From Pseudonocardia sediminis (GTDB taxonomy: Bacteria > Actinomycetota > Actinomycetes > Mycobacteriales > Pseudonocardiaceae), in the NCBI RefSeq assembly GCF_004217185.1, contig NZ_SHKL01000001.1:3718001-3782000 (forward strand): a stretch of 64,000 bases of DNA, in the 5' to 3' direction. Each line of letters opens with the position of its first letter. The first letter of the stretch is position 1. The translations under genes and the position numbers were made by a program. Below, one piece after another: positions 53,205-61,446 of the stretch. The notes below the pieces were generated by a model. It worked only from the letters and a program-made list of their open reading frames with translations, did no database searches and had not been told where the DNA came from.

Positions 53205-54049
53205 GGGCACGCACCGACGACGGCGTCGAGCTGCACTGGGAGTCCCACGGCGAGGGCGAGCCGTTGCTGCTGCTCCACGAGTTCGGCGGCGACCACCGCT
53301 CCTGGCGCCCGCAGGTCGCGCACTTCTCCCGTCGCTACCGCTGCCTGGTCTACGACGCCCGCGGCTACCCGTCCTCGGACGTCCCGACCGACCCGGACGC
53401 CTACTCGCAGGAGCGCGCCGTCGCCGACGCCCTGTGCGTGCTCGACGCCGCCGGGGAGAGCTCCGCGCACGTCGTCGGGAACTCGATGGGCGGGTTCGCC
53501 ACGCTGCACCTGGGACTGCGCCACCCGGACCGCACTCGGTCGCTGGTGGTCGCGGGATGCGGGTACGGCGCGCACCCGGACCAGGACGCGGCGTTCCGGG
53601 CGGAGTCGCGGGAGCTGTCCCGGCGCTACGCCGACGAGGGATCCGCCGCCGTCGCGGCCGACTACGGCGCCGGGCCCGGACGTCTCTTCCTGAAGGACAA
53701 GGACCCGGCCGGCTACGCCGAGCACCTGGCGGTCCTGGCCGAGCACGACCCGACCGGCGCCGGGCTGACCATGGCCGGTGTGCAGGCGTCGCGGCCGTCG
53801 CTCTACGACCTGCGCGACGACCTGGCGCGGATGGACGTCCCCACCCTGATCGTCGCCGGGGACGGGGACGACGGGATCCTCGACGTCGACGTCATGCTGC
53901 GCCGCACCCTCCCCCGCGCCGGACTCGCGGTGCTGCCGCGTTCCGGGCACCTGACCAACCTCGAGGAGCCGGCGCTGTTCAACGCCCTCGTCGAGCAGTT
54001 CCACGCCCAGGTCGCCGCCGGGCGCTGGGCCCGACCGAGCCAGGAGTAG
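53201..54049 (+). CDS. alpha/beta hydrolase
   Basis: A 282-residue hydrolase. The oxyanion HEFGGDHRSW, nucleophile elbow VVGNSMGGFA near residue 94, acid AGDGDDG and His in SGHLTNLEEP make a complete triad. Substrate is unknown; esters, lactones and C-C bonds are all possible. Start overlaps the DinB-like gene, and the dehydrogenase follows 4 bases after its stop. Confidence 0.85.
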   Translation: MRARTDDGVELHWESHGEGEPLLLLHEFGGDHRSWRPQVAHFSRRYRCLVYDARGYPSSDVPTDPDAYSQERAVADALCVLDAAGESSAHVVGNSMGGFATLHLGLRHPDRTRSLVVAGCGYGAHPDQDAAFRAESRELSRRYADEGSAAVAADYGAGPGRLFLKDKDPAGYAEHLAVLAEHDPTGAGLTMAGVQASRPSLYDLRDDLARMDVPTLIVAGDGDDGILDVDVMLRRTLPRAGLAVLPRSGHLTNLEEPALFNALVEQFHAQVAAGRWARPSQE

Positions 54050-54053
54050 GCCG

Positions 54054-55019
54054 TTGCGCGTCCTGTTCGCCGCCCGGGAGTTCAGCCGCGGGATCCCGTG
54101 GACCGGTCTGTCGGACCTGATCCCCGGCTGGGACATCGCCACCACCCGCCCGCGCCTGCTCGCCGACAGCCTGGACGGGGCGGACGTGCTGACCCCGTTC
54201 GGCGTGCCGATCAGCGCCGAGATCGTCGAGCGCGGCCGGTTCGGGCTGATCCAGCAGTACGGCGTCGGGGTGGAGAACATCGCCGTGGACACCGCGACCG
54301 AGGCCGGGGTGTGGGTGTGCCGGCTGCCGTCGCACCTGACGGCGAACGCGGAGAGCGTCGCGGAGCTCGCGGTGCTGCACGTCCTGGCCGGGATGCGCCG
54401 CCTCGACGAGGCCCGAGCCACGCTGCGCGAGCGCGACGGCTGGAACGGCCCGGCCGGGCGCTCGCTCCTCGGCGCGACGACAGCGGTGGTCGGCCTCGGC
54501 GCGATCGGCACCGCGGTCACCGCACGGCTGGCCGGGTTCGGCACCCGGCTCGTCGGCGTCCGGGCGCGGCCGGACAAGGGCGGGCCGCCCGAGGTCGAGC
54601 GGGTGACCGGTGCGGACACGCTGTACGAGGTGCTCGCCGAGGCCGACGTCGTGGTCTGCGCGGCGATGGGGAGCGAGGACACCCGGGGACTGTTCGACGC
54701 CGCCGCGTTCGCCGCCTGCAAGCCGGGCGCGGTGTTCGTCAACGTCGCCCGCGGGAGCGTCGTCGACGAGGACGCGCTGCTGGCCGCGCTGGAGTCCGGC
54801 CAGGTCGGGGCGGCCGGGCTCGACGTGCACGCCCGCGAGCCCGCCGACCCGTCGAGCCCCCTGCTGAGCCACCCGCGGGTGGTCGCCACCCCGCACGTCG
54901 GCGGGGTCACCACGACGATGTTCCGGCGCAGCGGGGAGCTCTTCGCCCAGAACCTGGAGCGCTGGGCGGCCGGCGAGGAGCCGTACTGGGCGGTGAACCG
55001 CCCACCGTCGCCGCGCTGA
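54054..55019 (+). CDS. D-2-hydroxyacid dehydrogenase family protein
   Basis: A 321-residue NAD-dependent enzyme. The coenzyme site is VVGLGAIGTAVTARLAGFG, the catalytic Arg is in NVARGSVVDEDALLAAL, Glu in VHAREPADP, and His in ATPHVGGVT. It reduces a 2-keto acid or oxidises the hydroxy acid; phosphoglycerate- and glyoxylate-type substrates are known. It starts with TTG, justified by AGGAG 7 bases upstream. Last gene of the DUF664-hydrolase-dehydrogenase unit. Confidence 0.85.
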   Translation: MRVLFAAREFSRGIPWTGLSDLIPGWDIATTRPRLLADSLDGADVLTPFGVPISAEIVERGRFGLIQQYGVGVENIAVDTATEAGVWVCRLPSHLTANAESVAELAVLHVLAGMRRLDEARATLRERDGWNGPAGRSLLGATTAVVGLGAIGTAVTARLAGFGTRLVGVRARPDKGGPPEVERVTGADTLYEVLAEADVVVCAAMGSEDTRGLFDAAAFAACKPGAVFVNVARGSVVDEDALLAALESGQVGAAGLDVHAREPADPSSPLLSHPRVVATPHVGGVTTTMFRRSGELFAQNLERWAAGEEPYWAVNRPPSPR

Positions 55020-55022
55020 CGT

Positions 55023-55388
55023 TCAGAGCAGCAGCCGCCCCAGGAGGAACCCCGCGACCGCCGCGACCAGACCGGCCACCACGCTGAGCAGCACGTACGC
55101 GAGCGCGACCCGCGCCTTCCCGCGCTCGGTGAGCGACAGCGTCTCGGAGGAGAACGTGCTGTAGGTGGTCAGCGCGCCGCAGAAACCGGTCCCGACGACG
55201 GCCTGGGTCACCGGCCCGAACACCGCGGCGGCCGCGACGACCACCCCCAGCACGAACGACCCGACGACGTTCACCGTGAACGTCCCCCACGGGAACGCCG
55301 TTCCGTGCCGCGACTGCACGGCCCGGTCGGTCAGGTACCGCAGCGGTGCGCCGACCGCGGCACCGAGCGCCACCCAGAGGACCGTCAC
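55023..55388 (-). CDS. fluoride channel FluC, second subunit
   Basis: A 121-residue four-helix FluC/CrcB protein. The conserved WGTFTVNVVGSFVLG, GTGFCGALTTYSTFSSE and GAPLRYLTDR are visible. The GTG start overlaps the stop of the first FluC gene (GTGA). Paired genes usually encode an antiparallel heterodimer that exports fluoride. Convergent with the dehydrogenase gene, 3 bases away. Confidence 0.88.
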   Translation of the reverse strand: MTVLWVALGAAVGAPLRYLTDRAVQSRHGTAFPWGTFTVNVVGSFVLGVVVAAAAVFGPVTQAVVGTGFCGALTTYSTFSSETLSLTERGKARVALAYVLLSVVAGLVAAVAGFLLGRLLL

Positions 55389-55810
55389 GAGGCACGCACC
55401 AGCGACCGGGCCGCCGCGGCACCGGCCGCGACCGCGAGGACGGCGAGCACCGGCGTCGCCACGACGTAGCCGAGCGCGACCCAGGCCCGCCCGGCGTCGA
55501 CGGCCTGCACCGCCTCGACGGCGTAGGTGGAGAACGTCGTGTACCCGCCGAGCACGCCGACCCCCAGCAGCGGCCGGACGAGCGGGTGCGGCGCGACCTT
55601 CTCGGTGATCACCACCATCAGCACACCCATCAGCAGGCAGCCGGACACGTTGATCACCAGGGTCGACCAGGGGAACCGGTCCGGGGTGTGCGGCCAGGCA
55701 AGGCCCAGCCCGTAGCGGGCCTCCGCGCCGATCACCCCGCCCAGTGCGATCACGCCCAGCAGGGCGGAGCGGCGGGGAGGGGCGTGCCCGCGACCTCGTT
55801 CCCCCTCCAT
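55385..55810 (-). CDS. fluoride channel FluC, first subunit
   Basis: A 141-residue FluC/CrcB protein. It has GAEARYGLGLAWP, PWSTLVINVSGCLLMGVL and GVLGGYTTFSTYAVE, the pore Asn and Phe-box motifs. The N-terminus is an extra basic tail (MEGERGRGHAPPRRSA), which may set membrane topology opposite to its partner. ATG 55810 is 11 bases after the cupin gene. No fluoride riboswitch was found upstream. Confidence 0.87.
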   Translation of the reverse strand: MEGERGRGHAPPRRSALLGVIALGGVIGAEARYGLGLAWPHTPDRFPWSTLVINVSGCLLMGVLMVVITEKVAPHPLVRPLLGVGVLGGYTTFSTYAVEAVQAVDAGRAWVALGYVVATPVLAVLAVAAGAAAARSLVRAS

Positions 55811-55821
55811 CGGCGGAGATC

Positions 55822-56172
55822 CTATTCGCCGACCCAGAACGTGTCGTGACGGACCATGAACTCGGCCCGGCCCTCGCGTTCCATCTCTTCGCGGCGGGCC
55901 GCGTCGGCGAGGACCTCGAAGTACTCCTCGCGGGGCGCGCCGGGCGCGAAGTGCAGCAGCATCGACGCGGGAGCCCCGGACTCGTTGCGGAAGCCGTGGA
56001 TCCCGCCCTCCGGGACGTGCACGAAGTCGCCCGGTGCGCAGTCCACCCAGCGGGTGCCGTCGTAGATCCGGATCGTGCCGGTGAGCACGTAGAACGACTC
56101 CGAGATCGAGCGGTGGAAGTGCGGCGGCGGACCGGCGGGTAGGGACGGGACAGGCTCATGGCCGACGATCAT
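55822..56172 (-). CDS. small cupin-domain protein
   Basis: A 116-residue single cupin. Metal-binding motif 1 is HFHRSISESFYVLTG (HxH followed by Glu) and motif 2 is PEGGIHGFRNESG. These mark a metal-dependent dioxygenase or binding protein. The family normally has a few more residues before the first strand, but the reading frame offers no better start than the ATG at 56172. That start lies inside the 3' end of the MFS gene, overlapping by 17 bases, so it is in the same transcript. Confidence 0.75.
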   Translation of the reverse strand: MIVGHEPVPSLPAGPPPHFHRSISESFYVLTGTIRIYDGTRWVDCAPGDFVHVPEGGIHGFRNESGAPASMLLHFAPGAPREEYFEVLADAARREEMEREGRAEFMVRHDTFWVGE

Positions 56173-57478
56173 GCATCCGGGCCTCCGGGGACGCCGGCTC
56201 GGCGTCGGGGGTGGGAGGAACGGCGGGGTCGGCCGCGACCGCCCCGCGACGGATCGTCAAAGCCCCCAGGCCCGCGGCGACCAGACAGGCGACCGCGCCC
56301 AGGGCCAGGCCACCGCGCCCGCCGAAGTGCTCGCTGACCCATCCGGCGATCGGGCCGCCGATCGGCGTCGACCCCAGGAACGCTACGGCCCACAACGCCA
56401 TCACCCGTCCCCGCATGTGCGGGGCGGCGGCGAGCTGCAGCGTGCTGTTGCCCTGCGACAGGAACGCCACGCTCACGGCCCCGACCAGCGCCATCGCCAC
56501 GAGCGCGGCCCAGAGCGTCGGTGCGGCCGCCGCTGCGGCGAGGACCACGCCGAACGCCGTCGACGTCCACACCATGGCCTTGATCCCGGTCCGGCCGCGC
56601 GCGGCCACGACCAGTCCCCCGGCGACGGCACCGGCGCCCATCGCCGCGGTGAGGAAGCCGTAGGTGCTGCCGTCCCCGCCGAAGGTCTCCGACGCCACCA
56701 CCGGCAGCACGACCTGGAACTCGTAGGCCAGACACCCGACCAGCGCCATCATCAGCAGCGGGACGGCCAGCGCCGGGGTCCGCCGCACGTAGGCGAAGCC
56801 CTCCCGCAGCTGCCCCGGTTTGCGCGACGCGGGTTCGGTCGGGTTCAGCTTCGAGACGTCCAGGCGCAGCAGCGAGACCACCACGGCCACGAAGCTCGCC
56901 GCGTTGAGCAGGAAGCAGAACCCGATCCCGCCGGTGGCGATCACGATCCCGGCCACCGCGGGCCCGACGGCGCGGGCCGAGCTGGCCAGCACCGAGTTCA
57001 GGCTCACGGCGTTGCGCAGGTCGTCCGGGCCCACCATCTCCAGCACGAACGCCTGCCGGGCCGGGTTCTCGAAGCAGTTGTTGAGCCCGAGCAGCCCGGC
57101 GAGGACGAACACGTGCCAGAGCCGCACCGTCCCGGTCACGGTGAGGACGCCGAGCAGCAGCGCCTGCACACCCATCATCGTCTGCAGGCCGATCATCAGC
57201 TTGCGCTTGTCCAGCCGGTCGGCGACGACGCCGCCGTAGGGTCCGAGCACCAGCATCGGCAGCGTCTGGACGGCGATCACCGTGCCGAGCACGGCCGGCG
57301 ACCCGGTCAGCTGGTAGACCAGCCAGGACTGGGCGACGGTCTGCATCCACGTCCCGACCAGCGACGTGGCCTGGCCGGTGATGTAGCGGCGGTAGTTCGG
57401 GTTGGCCAGCGAGGCGAACGTCTGCCCGCGCAAGGTGCGCAGCGGCGTGACGACGCGGTCGTGCAGCACCGCCCTCAT
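56156..57478 (-). CDS. MFS transporter, MFS_3 / EntS-like exporter
   Basis: A 440-residue twelve-helix transporter. Family landmarks are FASLANPNYRRYITGQATSL, GTWMQTVAQSWLVYQLTGS, GGVVADRLDKRKLMIG, NPARQAFVLEMVGPDDL and PTPDAEPASPEAR at the tail. MFS_3 members export drugs or siderophores (EntS). The ATG overlaps the MarR stop (ATGA). Control by that MarR and a role in efflux of a toxic compound are likely. Confidence 0.87.
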   Translation of the reverse strand: MRAVLHDRVVTPLRTLRGQTFASLANPNYRRYITGQATSLVGTWMQTVAQSWLVYQLTGSPAVLGTVIAVQTLPMLVLGPYGGVVADRLDKRKLMIGLQTMMGVQALLLGVLTVTGTVRLWHVFVLAGLLGLNNCFENPARQAFVLEMVGPDDLRNAVSLNSVLASSARAVGPAVAGIVIATGGIGFCFLLNAASFVAVVVSLLRLDVSKLNPTEPASRKPGQLREGFAYVRRTPALAVPLLMMALVGCLAYEFQVVLPVVASETFGGDGSTYGFLTAAMGAGAVAGGLVVAARGRTGIKAMVWTSTAFGVVLAAAAAAPTLWAALVAMALVGAVSVAFLSQGNSTLQLAAAPHMRGRVMALWAVAFLGSTPIGGPIAGWVSEHFGGRGGLALGAVACLVAAGLGALTIRRGAVAADPAVPPTPDAEPASPEARMHDRRP

Positions 57479-57954
57479 CGAGCCTGCTCGTCGGCGAGTG
57501 CGGTGTCGCGGACCGGGCGGGGGCCGAGGACGTCGGCCAGGGCCTCGATCGCGGGCAGGGCGTCGAGCAGGTCGCGTCCGTGGCTCTCCGGCATCCGGCG
57601 CAGGTGCTCGCCGAGGACGCGGGTCCGTTCGGACCGCAGGTGCTCCTGGGTCCGCAGCCCGTGCTCGGTGGCGGCGACCCGGACGACCCGCCGATCTCCC
57701 GGGTCGGTCTCGCGGGCGAGCAGGCCCCCGTTCTCCAGCTTGCCGACGATCCGGGACAGCATGGTCGGGTTGACGCCCTCGATCTCGGCGAGCTCCCCCA
57801 TCGCGATCGGCCCGAGCCGGGACACGGTGCCCAGCACCGAGACCTGCGTGCGGGTCATGGCGTCGCCGCGGACCTGACGGTCGACGGTGCGCCCGATCCG
57901 GGCCAGCGCGATCCGCAGCCGGGCCAGGTCGTCGTGGTCGAAGACGTCGGGCAC
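57475..57954 (-). CDS. MarR-family repressor of the MFS gene
   Basis: A 159-residue winged-helix regulator. The DNA-binding part is GPIAMGELAEIEGVNPTMLS, RIVGKLENGGLLARETD, and the wing DPGDRRVVRVAATEHG. The GTG start has GGGGGAT upstream. A palindrome TTGCC-TGCC-GGCAA lies 17 bases before the start next to a TATGCT box, an arrangement fitting autorepression. Two-gene unit with the exporter. Confidence 0.87.
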   Translation of the reverse strand: MPDVFDHDDLARLRIALARIGRTVDRQVRGDAMTRTQVSVLGTVSRLGPIAMGELAEIEGVNPTMLSRIVGKLENGGLLARETDPGDRRVVRVAATEHGLRTQEHLRSERTRVLGEHLRRMPESHGRDLLDALPAIEALADVLGPRPVRDTALADEQAR

Positions 57955-57970
57955 GTCGATCCCCCGTTCT

Positions 57971-57984
57971 TTGCCTGCCGGCAA
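57971..57984. promoter_or_regulatory. MarR operator and -10-like box
   Basis: TTGCC and GGCAA arms with a TGCC spacer give a 14-base palindrome. A TATGCT hexamer on the minus strand overlaps its upstream edge (57984-57989), so a bound repressor would block RNA polymerase. Confidence 0.55.
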
Positions 57985-58093
57985 GCATACACCGGGCCAC
58001 CGGGCGCATCCGGAGGTCCCCCGCCGTTTCCGCACTGGGCGGATCCGGGTCGCGCGGGTCACACTCGGAGAGGTCACACCGAGGAGCGCAGCC

Positions 58094-58654
58094 ATGAGCG
58101 AGACGACCGTCGACCGCCGCACCGCACGCACCCGGCCGGGGCCCGCCGTCCAGGACGCACCGTCATCGTCCCCACCGGTGGCTGCGCCGCTGTCGGTGAC
58201 CGGGCCGCCGTCGGACCATGCACGGATCCGGATCGTGCTCGAGGCCGCGCGCGCCGTGGTCGAGCGGGGCTGGCTGCAGAACGGCTGGTACGAGACGGCA
58301 CCGCGCCCGCTGTGGCGCAAGCTGCTCGGCCCGTTGCCGACGCCGGACATGCTCGAGGGCGCGTGCCTGGTGGCCGCGGTCGCGGTGGCCGGGCACTCCG
58401 GTGGTGCGTTCACCCAGCTCGACCGGGACTCGGGCCCGGCGATCGACCGGGTGTGGGACGCCCTGCGGGAGCTCCGCGGGCGCCGCGCCGAGGAGACCGG
58501 CGCGGTGCCGCCGATCGTGCGGCGGGCCCGGATGCGCGAGCTCGTCCGCTGGAACGACGCGCCCGGCCGCACCCGCGACGAGGTACTGGGACTGCTCGAC
58601 CGTGCGATCAGCCGCACGATCCTCGACGACGTCCGGGCCCCGTCCGTCCGCTGA
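58094..58654 (+). CDS. DUF6197-like protein
   Basis: A 186-residue protein. A disordered Pro/Ser-rich N-terminus (to about residue 40) precedes a helical domain with VLEAARAVVERGWLQNGWYE, GACLVAAVAVAGHSG and the terminal RWNDAPGRTRDEVLGLLDRA, which resembles DUF6197 proteins. Function unknown. ATG has GAGGAG upstream. Divergent from marR and convergent with the OhrR-like gene. Confidence 0.72.
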   Translation: MSETTVDRRTARTRPGPAVQDAPSSSPPVAAPLSVTGPPSDHARIRIVLEAARAVVERGWLQNGWYETAPRPLWRKLLGPLPTPDMLEGACLVAAVAVAGHSGGAFTQLDRDSGPAIDRVWDALRELRGRRAEETGAVPPIVRRARMRELVRWNDAPGRTRDEVLGLLDRAISRTILDDVRAPSVR

Positions 58655-58678
58655 GCCGGGGCCGGACGGGCCCGGACG

Positions 58679-59167
58679 TCAGGCGACGTCGGGGCCCTCC
58701 TCGACGGGCAGCGGACCGGTCTCGGCGCGGCGCAGGCGAGCGGCCAGCAGGTGCAGGTCGTCGCGCATCCGGGCCAGCTCGTCGGCGGTGAGGCCGGTGG
58801 CGTCCTGCACCCGCGACTGCACGGCCGCGGCCCGGTCGCGCAGGGCCGCGCCCTCGGCGGTCACCGAGACCTCGACCGTCCGCTCGTCCTCGGGACGGCG
58901 GTGTCGCGCCACCAGGCCACGCGTCTCCAGCCGCCGCAGCAGCGGCGACAGGGTGCCGCTGTCCAGGAACAGCCGGTCCCCCAGATCTCCCTGGGTCACC
59001 GCGCCGTTCTCCCAGAGCACCAGCAGCAGCGCGTACTGGCTGTAGGTCAGGCCGAGGGTGTCGAGCAGGGGCCGGTAGCAACCGGTCATCGCCCGCGACG
59101 CGGAGTGCAACGCGAAGCAGAGCTGCTCGTCCAGGGTGAAGGGAGCCCTGGGGCCGACGGTGTCCAT
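58679..59167 (-). CDS. OhrR-like MarR-family redox regulator
   Basis: A 162-residue MarR protein. LDEQLCFALHSASRAM carries the single N-terminal Cys that OhrR uses to sense organic peroxides, followed by GLTYSQYALLLVLWE, LFLDSGTLSPLLRRLE and the wing RRPEDERTVEVSVT. A TAGTCT box lies 7 bases before the ATG, and there is no ribosome site, so the transcript is probably leaderless; a GTG one codon earlier is possible. No ohr peroxidase gene is present in the window. Confidence 0.87.
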   Translation of the reverse strand: MDTVGPRAPFTLDEQLCFALHSASRAMTGCYRPLLDTLGLTYSQYALLLVLWENGAVTQGDLGDRLFLDSGTLSPLLRRLETRGLVARHRRPEDERTVEVSVTAEGAALRDRAAAVQSRVQDATGLTADELARMRDDLHLLAARLRRAETGPLPVEEGPDVA

Positions 59168-59189
59168 CACCCCAGACTAGGCGCACCCC

Positions 59190-59423
59190 TCAGTTCGTCT
59201 CCCCCCGCTCGGCACGGACCTCGGCGCCGGACTCCTCGTCGAAGGTCGGCTGCCCGGCGACGCGCCCGACGTACTCGCCGGTCTCGCCACTGCCGGTGGT
59301 CGAAGCGCTGTCACCCTCCTGCGTGTCGGCTCCCCCGGTCGGCCGGCTGTTGGCCAGGGTGGGGTTCTTCTCGACGTCCTCGGCCGTGTCGTGGCCGAGC
59401 TTCTCGCGCAGACGGTCCAGCAT
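59190..59423 (-). CDS. small acidic, probably disordered protein
   Basis: A 77-residue protein starting MLDRLREKLGHDTAEDVEKN, then Gly/Thr/Ser/Glu-rich with no hydrophobic core. GGAG precedes the ATG at a good distance. Its N-terminal helix could be a short coiled coil. No family recognised. It lies immediately upstream of the OhrR-like gene on the same strand. Confidence 0.65.
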   Translation of the reverse strand: MLDRLREKLGHDTAEDVEKNPTLANSRPTGGADTQEGDSASTTGSGETGEYVGRVAGQPTFDEESGAEVRAERGETN

Positions 59424-59531
59424 GGGTTCTCCTTCTCGAAGCGGGTCGGGTCACACGGGGTACCCGTGCCCCGGCCCGCCACACCCGACCCGCGACATCC
59501 CCGATCGACCACCCCTGAGCCGAGGAGCCCC

Positions 59532-60008
59532 ATGGACGAGCACGACCGCTCCCACCTGCGCCGCTGCGTCGAGCTGGCCGCCGAGGCCCTGGACGCGGGC
59601 GACGAGCCGTTCGGCTCCGTCCTGGTCTCCGCCGCCGGTGACGTGCTGGCCGAGGAGCGCAACCGGGTCGCCTCCGTCGACGCGACCCGCCACCCGGAGT
59701 TCGAGCTGGCCCGGTGGGCGGCGGAGCACCTGCCGCCCGCCGAGCGGGCGGGTGCGACGGTCTACACCTCCGGCGAGCACTGCCCGATGTGCTCGGCGGC
59801 GCACGCGTGGGCCGGGCTCGGGCGCATCGTCCACGTCGCGTCGGCGCGCCGGCACGCGCAGTGGCTGCAGGAGTGGGGTGTCGGAGCCGGGCGGGTCCGG
59901 GCCCTGCCGGTCAACGACGTCGCCCCGGCGGTGCCGGTCGAGGGGCCCGACCCCGACCTGGAGCCGGAGATCCGGGAGCTGCACCGGAGGTTCCACGGCG
60001 GGCGGTGA
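59532..60008 (+). CDS. CMP/dCMP-type nucleoside deaminase
   Basis: A 158-residue zinc deaminase of the guanine/tRNA-adenosine deaminase group. The first zinc motif is RHPEFELAR with His54 and Glu56 (HxE), the second EHCPMCSAAHA with Cys84 and Cys87. The usual PCxxC Pro is replaced by His. Likely substrate is guanine, cytosine or a modified base. ATG has CGAGGAG upstream. Confidence 0.85.
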   Translation: MDEHDRSHLRRCVELAAEALDAGDEPFGSVLVSAAGDVLAEERNRVASVDATRHPEFELARWAAEHLPPAERAGATVYTSGEHCPMCSAAHAWAGLGRIVHVASARRHAQWLQEWGVGAGRVRALPVNDVAPAVPVEGPDPDLEPEIRELHRRFHGGR

Positions 60009-60041
60009 GCCTCAGGCCCCGCCGGGGCCGGTACGGATGAA

Positions 60042-60088
60042 GGGGCCCGGGTATCGGCCGCCCCCGAAGCGGTCGATCCCCGGGCCCC
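60042..60088. terminator. large GC-rich hairpin after the deaminase gene
   Basis: Ten-base arms GGGGCCCGGG and CCCGGGCCCC frame a 27-base loop that itself has paired segments. Outer CGGTAC (60029) and GTACCG (60090) extend the stem. Sits 33 bases past the deaminase stop. A probable terminator. Confidence 0.55.
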
Positions 60089-60095
60089 GGTACCG

Positions 60096-60317
60096 ACGGA
60101 CACGGTGGCTCCCCAGCACCCGGTCCGTCGCATGGTCTTGTGACAGGTGAGTTCCCGCACTTGTGGCGACAACACACGTTGTGGACGAGGATCACCCAGG
60201 TCGACCAACGGCCGACGTGATTCTCGCTACGGTAACCCTTTTACGTGGCCCGACGGGGTGAATTTCGAGAACGTTGCCGGTCCGCGACCACGCGGCCCGT
60301 CCGCCGATGGGGAGACC
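60096..60317. other. noncoding stretch of unusual base composition
   Basis: This stretch, past the hairpin, includes codon-like text of low GC (60130-60290, with CCTTTTACG and AATTTCGAG). A rightward frame from GTG 60147 has about 45 codons that look protein-like (RDSRYGNPFTWPDGVNFENV) before merging into sequence antisense to the reductase gene. It may be a remnant of a transferred gene, or regulatory DNA. No tRNA or clear promoter. Confidence 0.4.
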
Positions 60318-61388
60318 TCAGGAGTGCGGGACCGGAGATGCGCCGGTGAATGCCGCGGCCAGGATGGCCCGGACGCCCTCGGGCGTCACCGGGCGCGGGT
60401 TCGCGTAGGGGTCGGCCGTGGCGAGCTCGACGACGCGCTCGACGCCGTCCGCGGGCAGACCGAGGTCGGCGAGCGACCGCGCCGCTCCCAGCTCCGCCAC
60501 CAGCGCGTGCACCCGCGCCGGGACGTCGTCGGTCCCCAGCGCCTCGCGCAGGGCGGCGTCGGCGGCCGGGGCGGCGGGCAGGTTGAACGCCAGCACGTGC
60601 GCCAGGACGTTGGCGTGGGTGGGCGCGTGCGGCAGGTCGAACGTCCCGCCGAGGGTGTGGCAGAGCTTGTGGTGCAGCGACATCGTCGCCGACGCCAGGC
60701 ACCAGCCGGCGAGCCAGGCCCCCTGCATGACCTCCGCCCGGGCGTCCACCGAGGCCGGGTCGGCCAGGACCTTCGGCAGGCCGGTGACCAGCGACCGGGC
60801 CGCTCCGGCCGCGACCAGCGAGGTCACCGGCGAGACGTCCGGCGCGTAGAGGGTCTCGGCCGCGTGCGCCAGCGCGTTCAGCCCGCTCTCGGCGGTCAGA
60901 CGGACCGGCATCGACAGCGTCAGCTCGGGGTCGTAGACCACCGTCACCGGCAGCACCCGGGGGTCGTGCCCGGTGCGTTTGACCCCGTCGGTGGTCATCC
61001 CCCAGATCGGCGTGGCCTCCGAGCCGGAGTACGTGGTGGGCACGGCCAGCAGCGGGATGCCGGTGTCCCGCGCGACGATCTTGCCCAGGCCGACGGCCGA
61101 TCCCCCGCCGACCGCGACGCAGCCGTCCGCGCCGAGCTCGCGGGCCGTGGCGACGGCGTGTGCCGCGACGTCGGACGGGACGTGCATCACCGCGTGCGGG
61201 TGCAGCCCGGCCAGCCGGTCCCCCAGCGTCGCCGCCGTCTCGGCGGCCAGGTCCGCCCGGCCGGGCGTGGTGACGACCAGGACCCGGCGCAGACCGAGCC
61301 GCTCGGCCTCGGCCCCCAGCTCGGCCCGGCGGCCGGCGCCGAACACCACACGGCCCGGCCGTCCCTGGTACTCGAACCGATGCTCCAC
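60318..61388 (-). CDS. maleylacetate reductase, iron-type alcohol dehydrogenase family
   Basis: A 356-residue protein. The sequence VEHRFEYQGRPGRVVFGAGRR at the N-terminus, GGGSAVGLGKIVARDTGIPLLAVPTTYSGSE, and SLHHKLCHTLGGTFDLPHAPTHA match maleylacetate reductases. These reduce maleylacetate to 3-oxoadipate in the hydroxyquinol or resorcinol pathway. GTG 61388 is chosen because it has a G-rich site and gives normal length; GTG 61415 is weaker. No hydroxyquinol dioxygenase is adjacent. Confidence 0.88.
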   Translation of the reverse strand: MEHRFEYQGRPGRVVFGAGRRAELGAEAERLGLRRVLVVTTPGRADLAAETAATLGDRLAGLHPHAVMHVPSDVAAHAVATARELGADGCVAVGGGSAVGLGKIVARDTGIPLLAVPTTYSGSEATPIWGMTTDGVKRTGHDPRVLPVTVVYDPELTLSMPVRLTAESGLNALAHAAETLYAPDVSPVTSLVAAGAARSLVTGLPKVLADPASVDARAEVMQGAWLAGWCLASATMSLHHKLCHTLGGTFDLPHAPTHANVLAHVLAFNLPAAPAADAALREALGTDDVPARVHALVAELGAARSLADLGLPADGVERVVELATADPYANPRPVTPEGVRAILAAAFTGASPVPHS

Positions 61389-61446
61389 GCCCCACCCCCG
61401 CCGGGCGGCGTCCACCGCGGTCGTCGCCCGGCGACGACCGTAGTAC

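Noticed and set aside
55811..55900. Fluoride riboswitch before the FluC genes
   Set aside because: The region upstream is the 3' end of the cupin gene with an 11-base gap; no crcB motif pattern was recognised.
60147..60350. A complete new gene at the deaminase/reductase junction
   Set aside because: Only about 45 codons look coding; the frame then runs antisense over the reductase. Kept as a possible remnant only.
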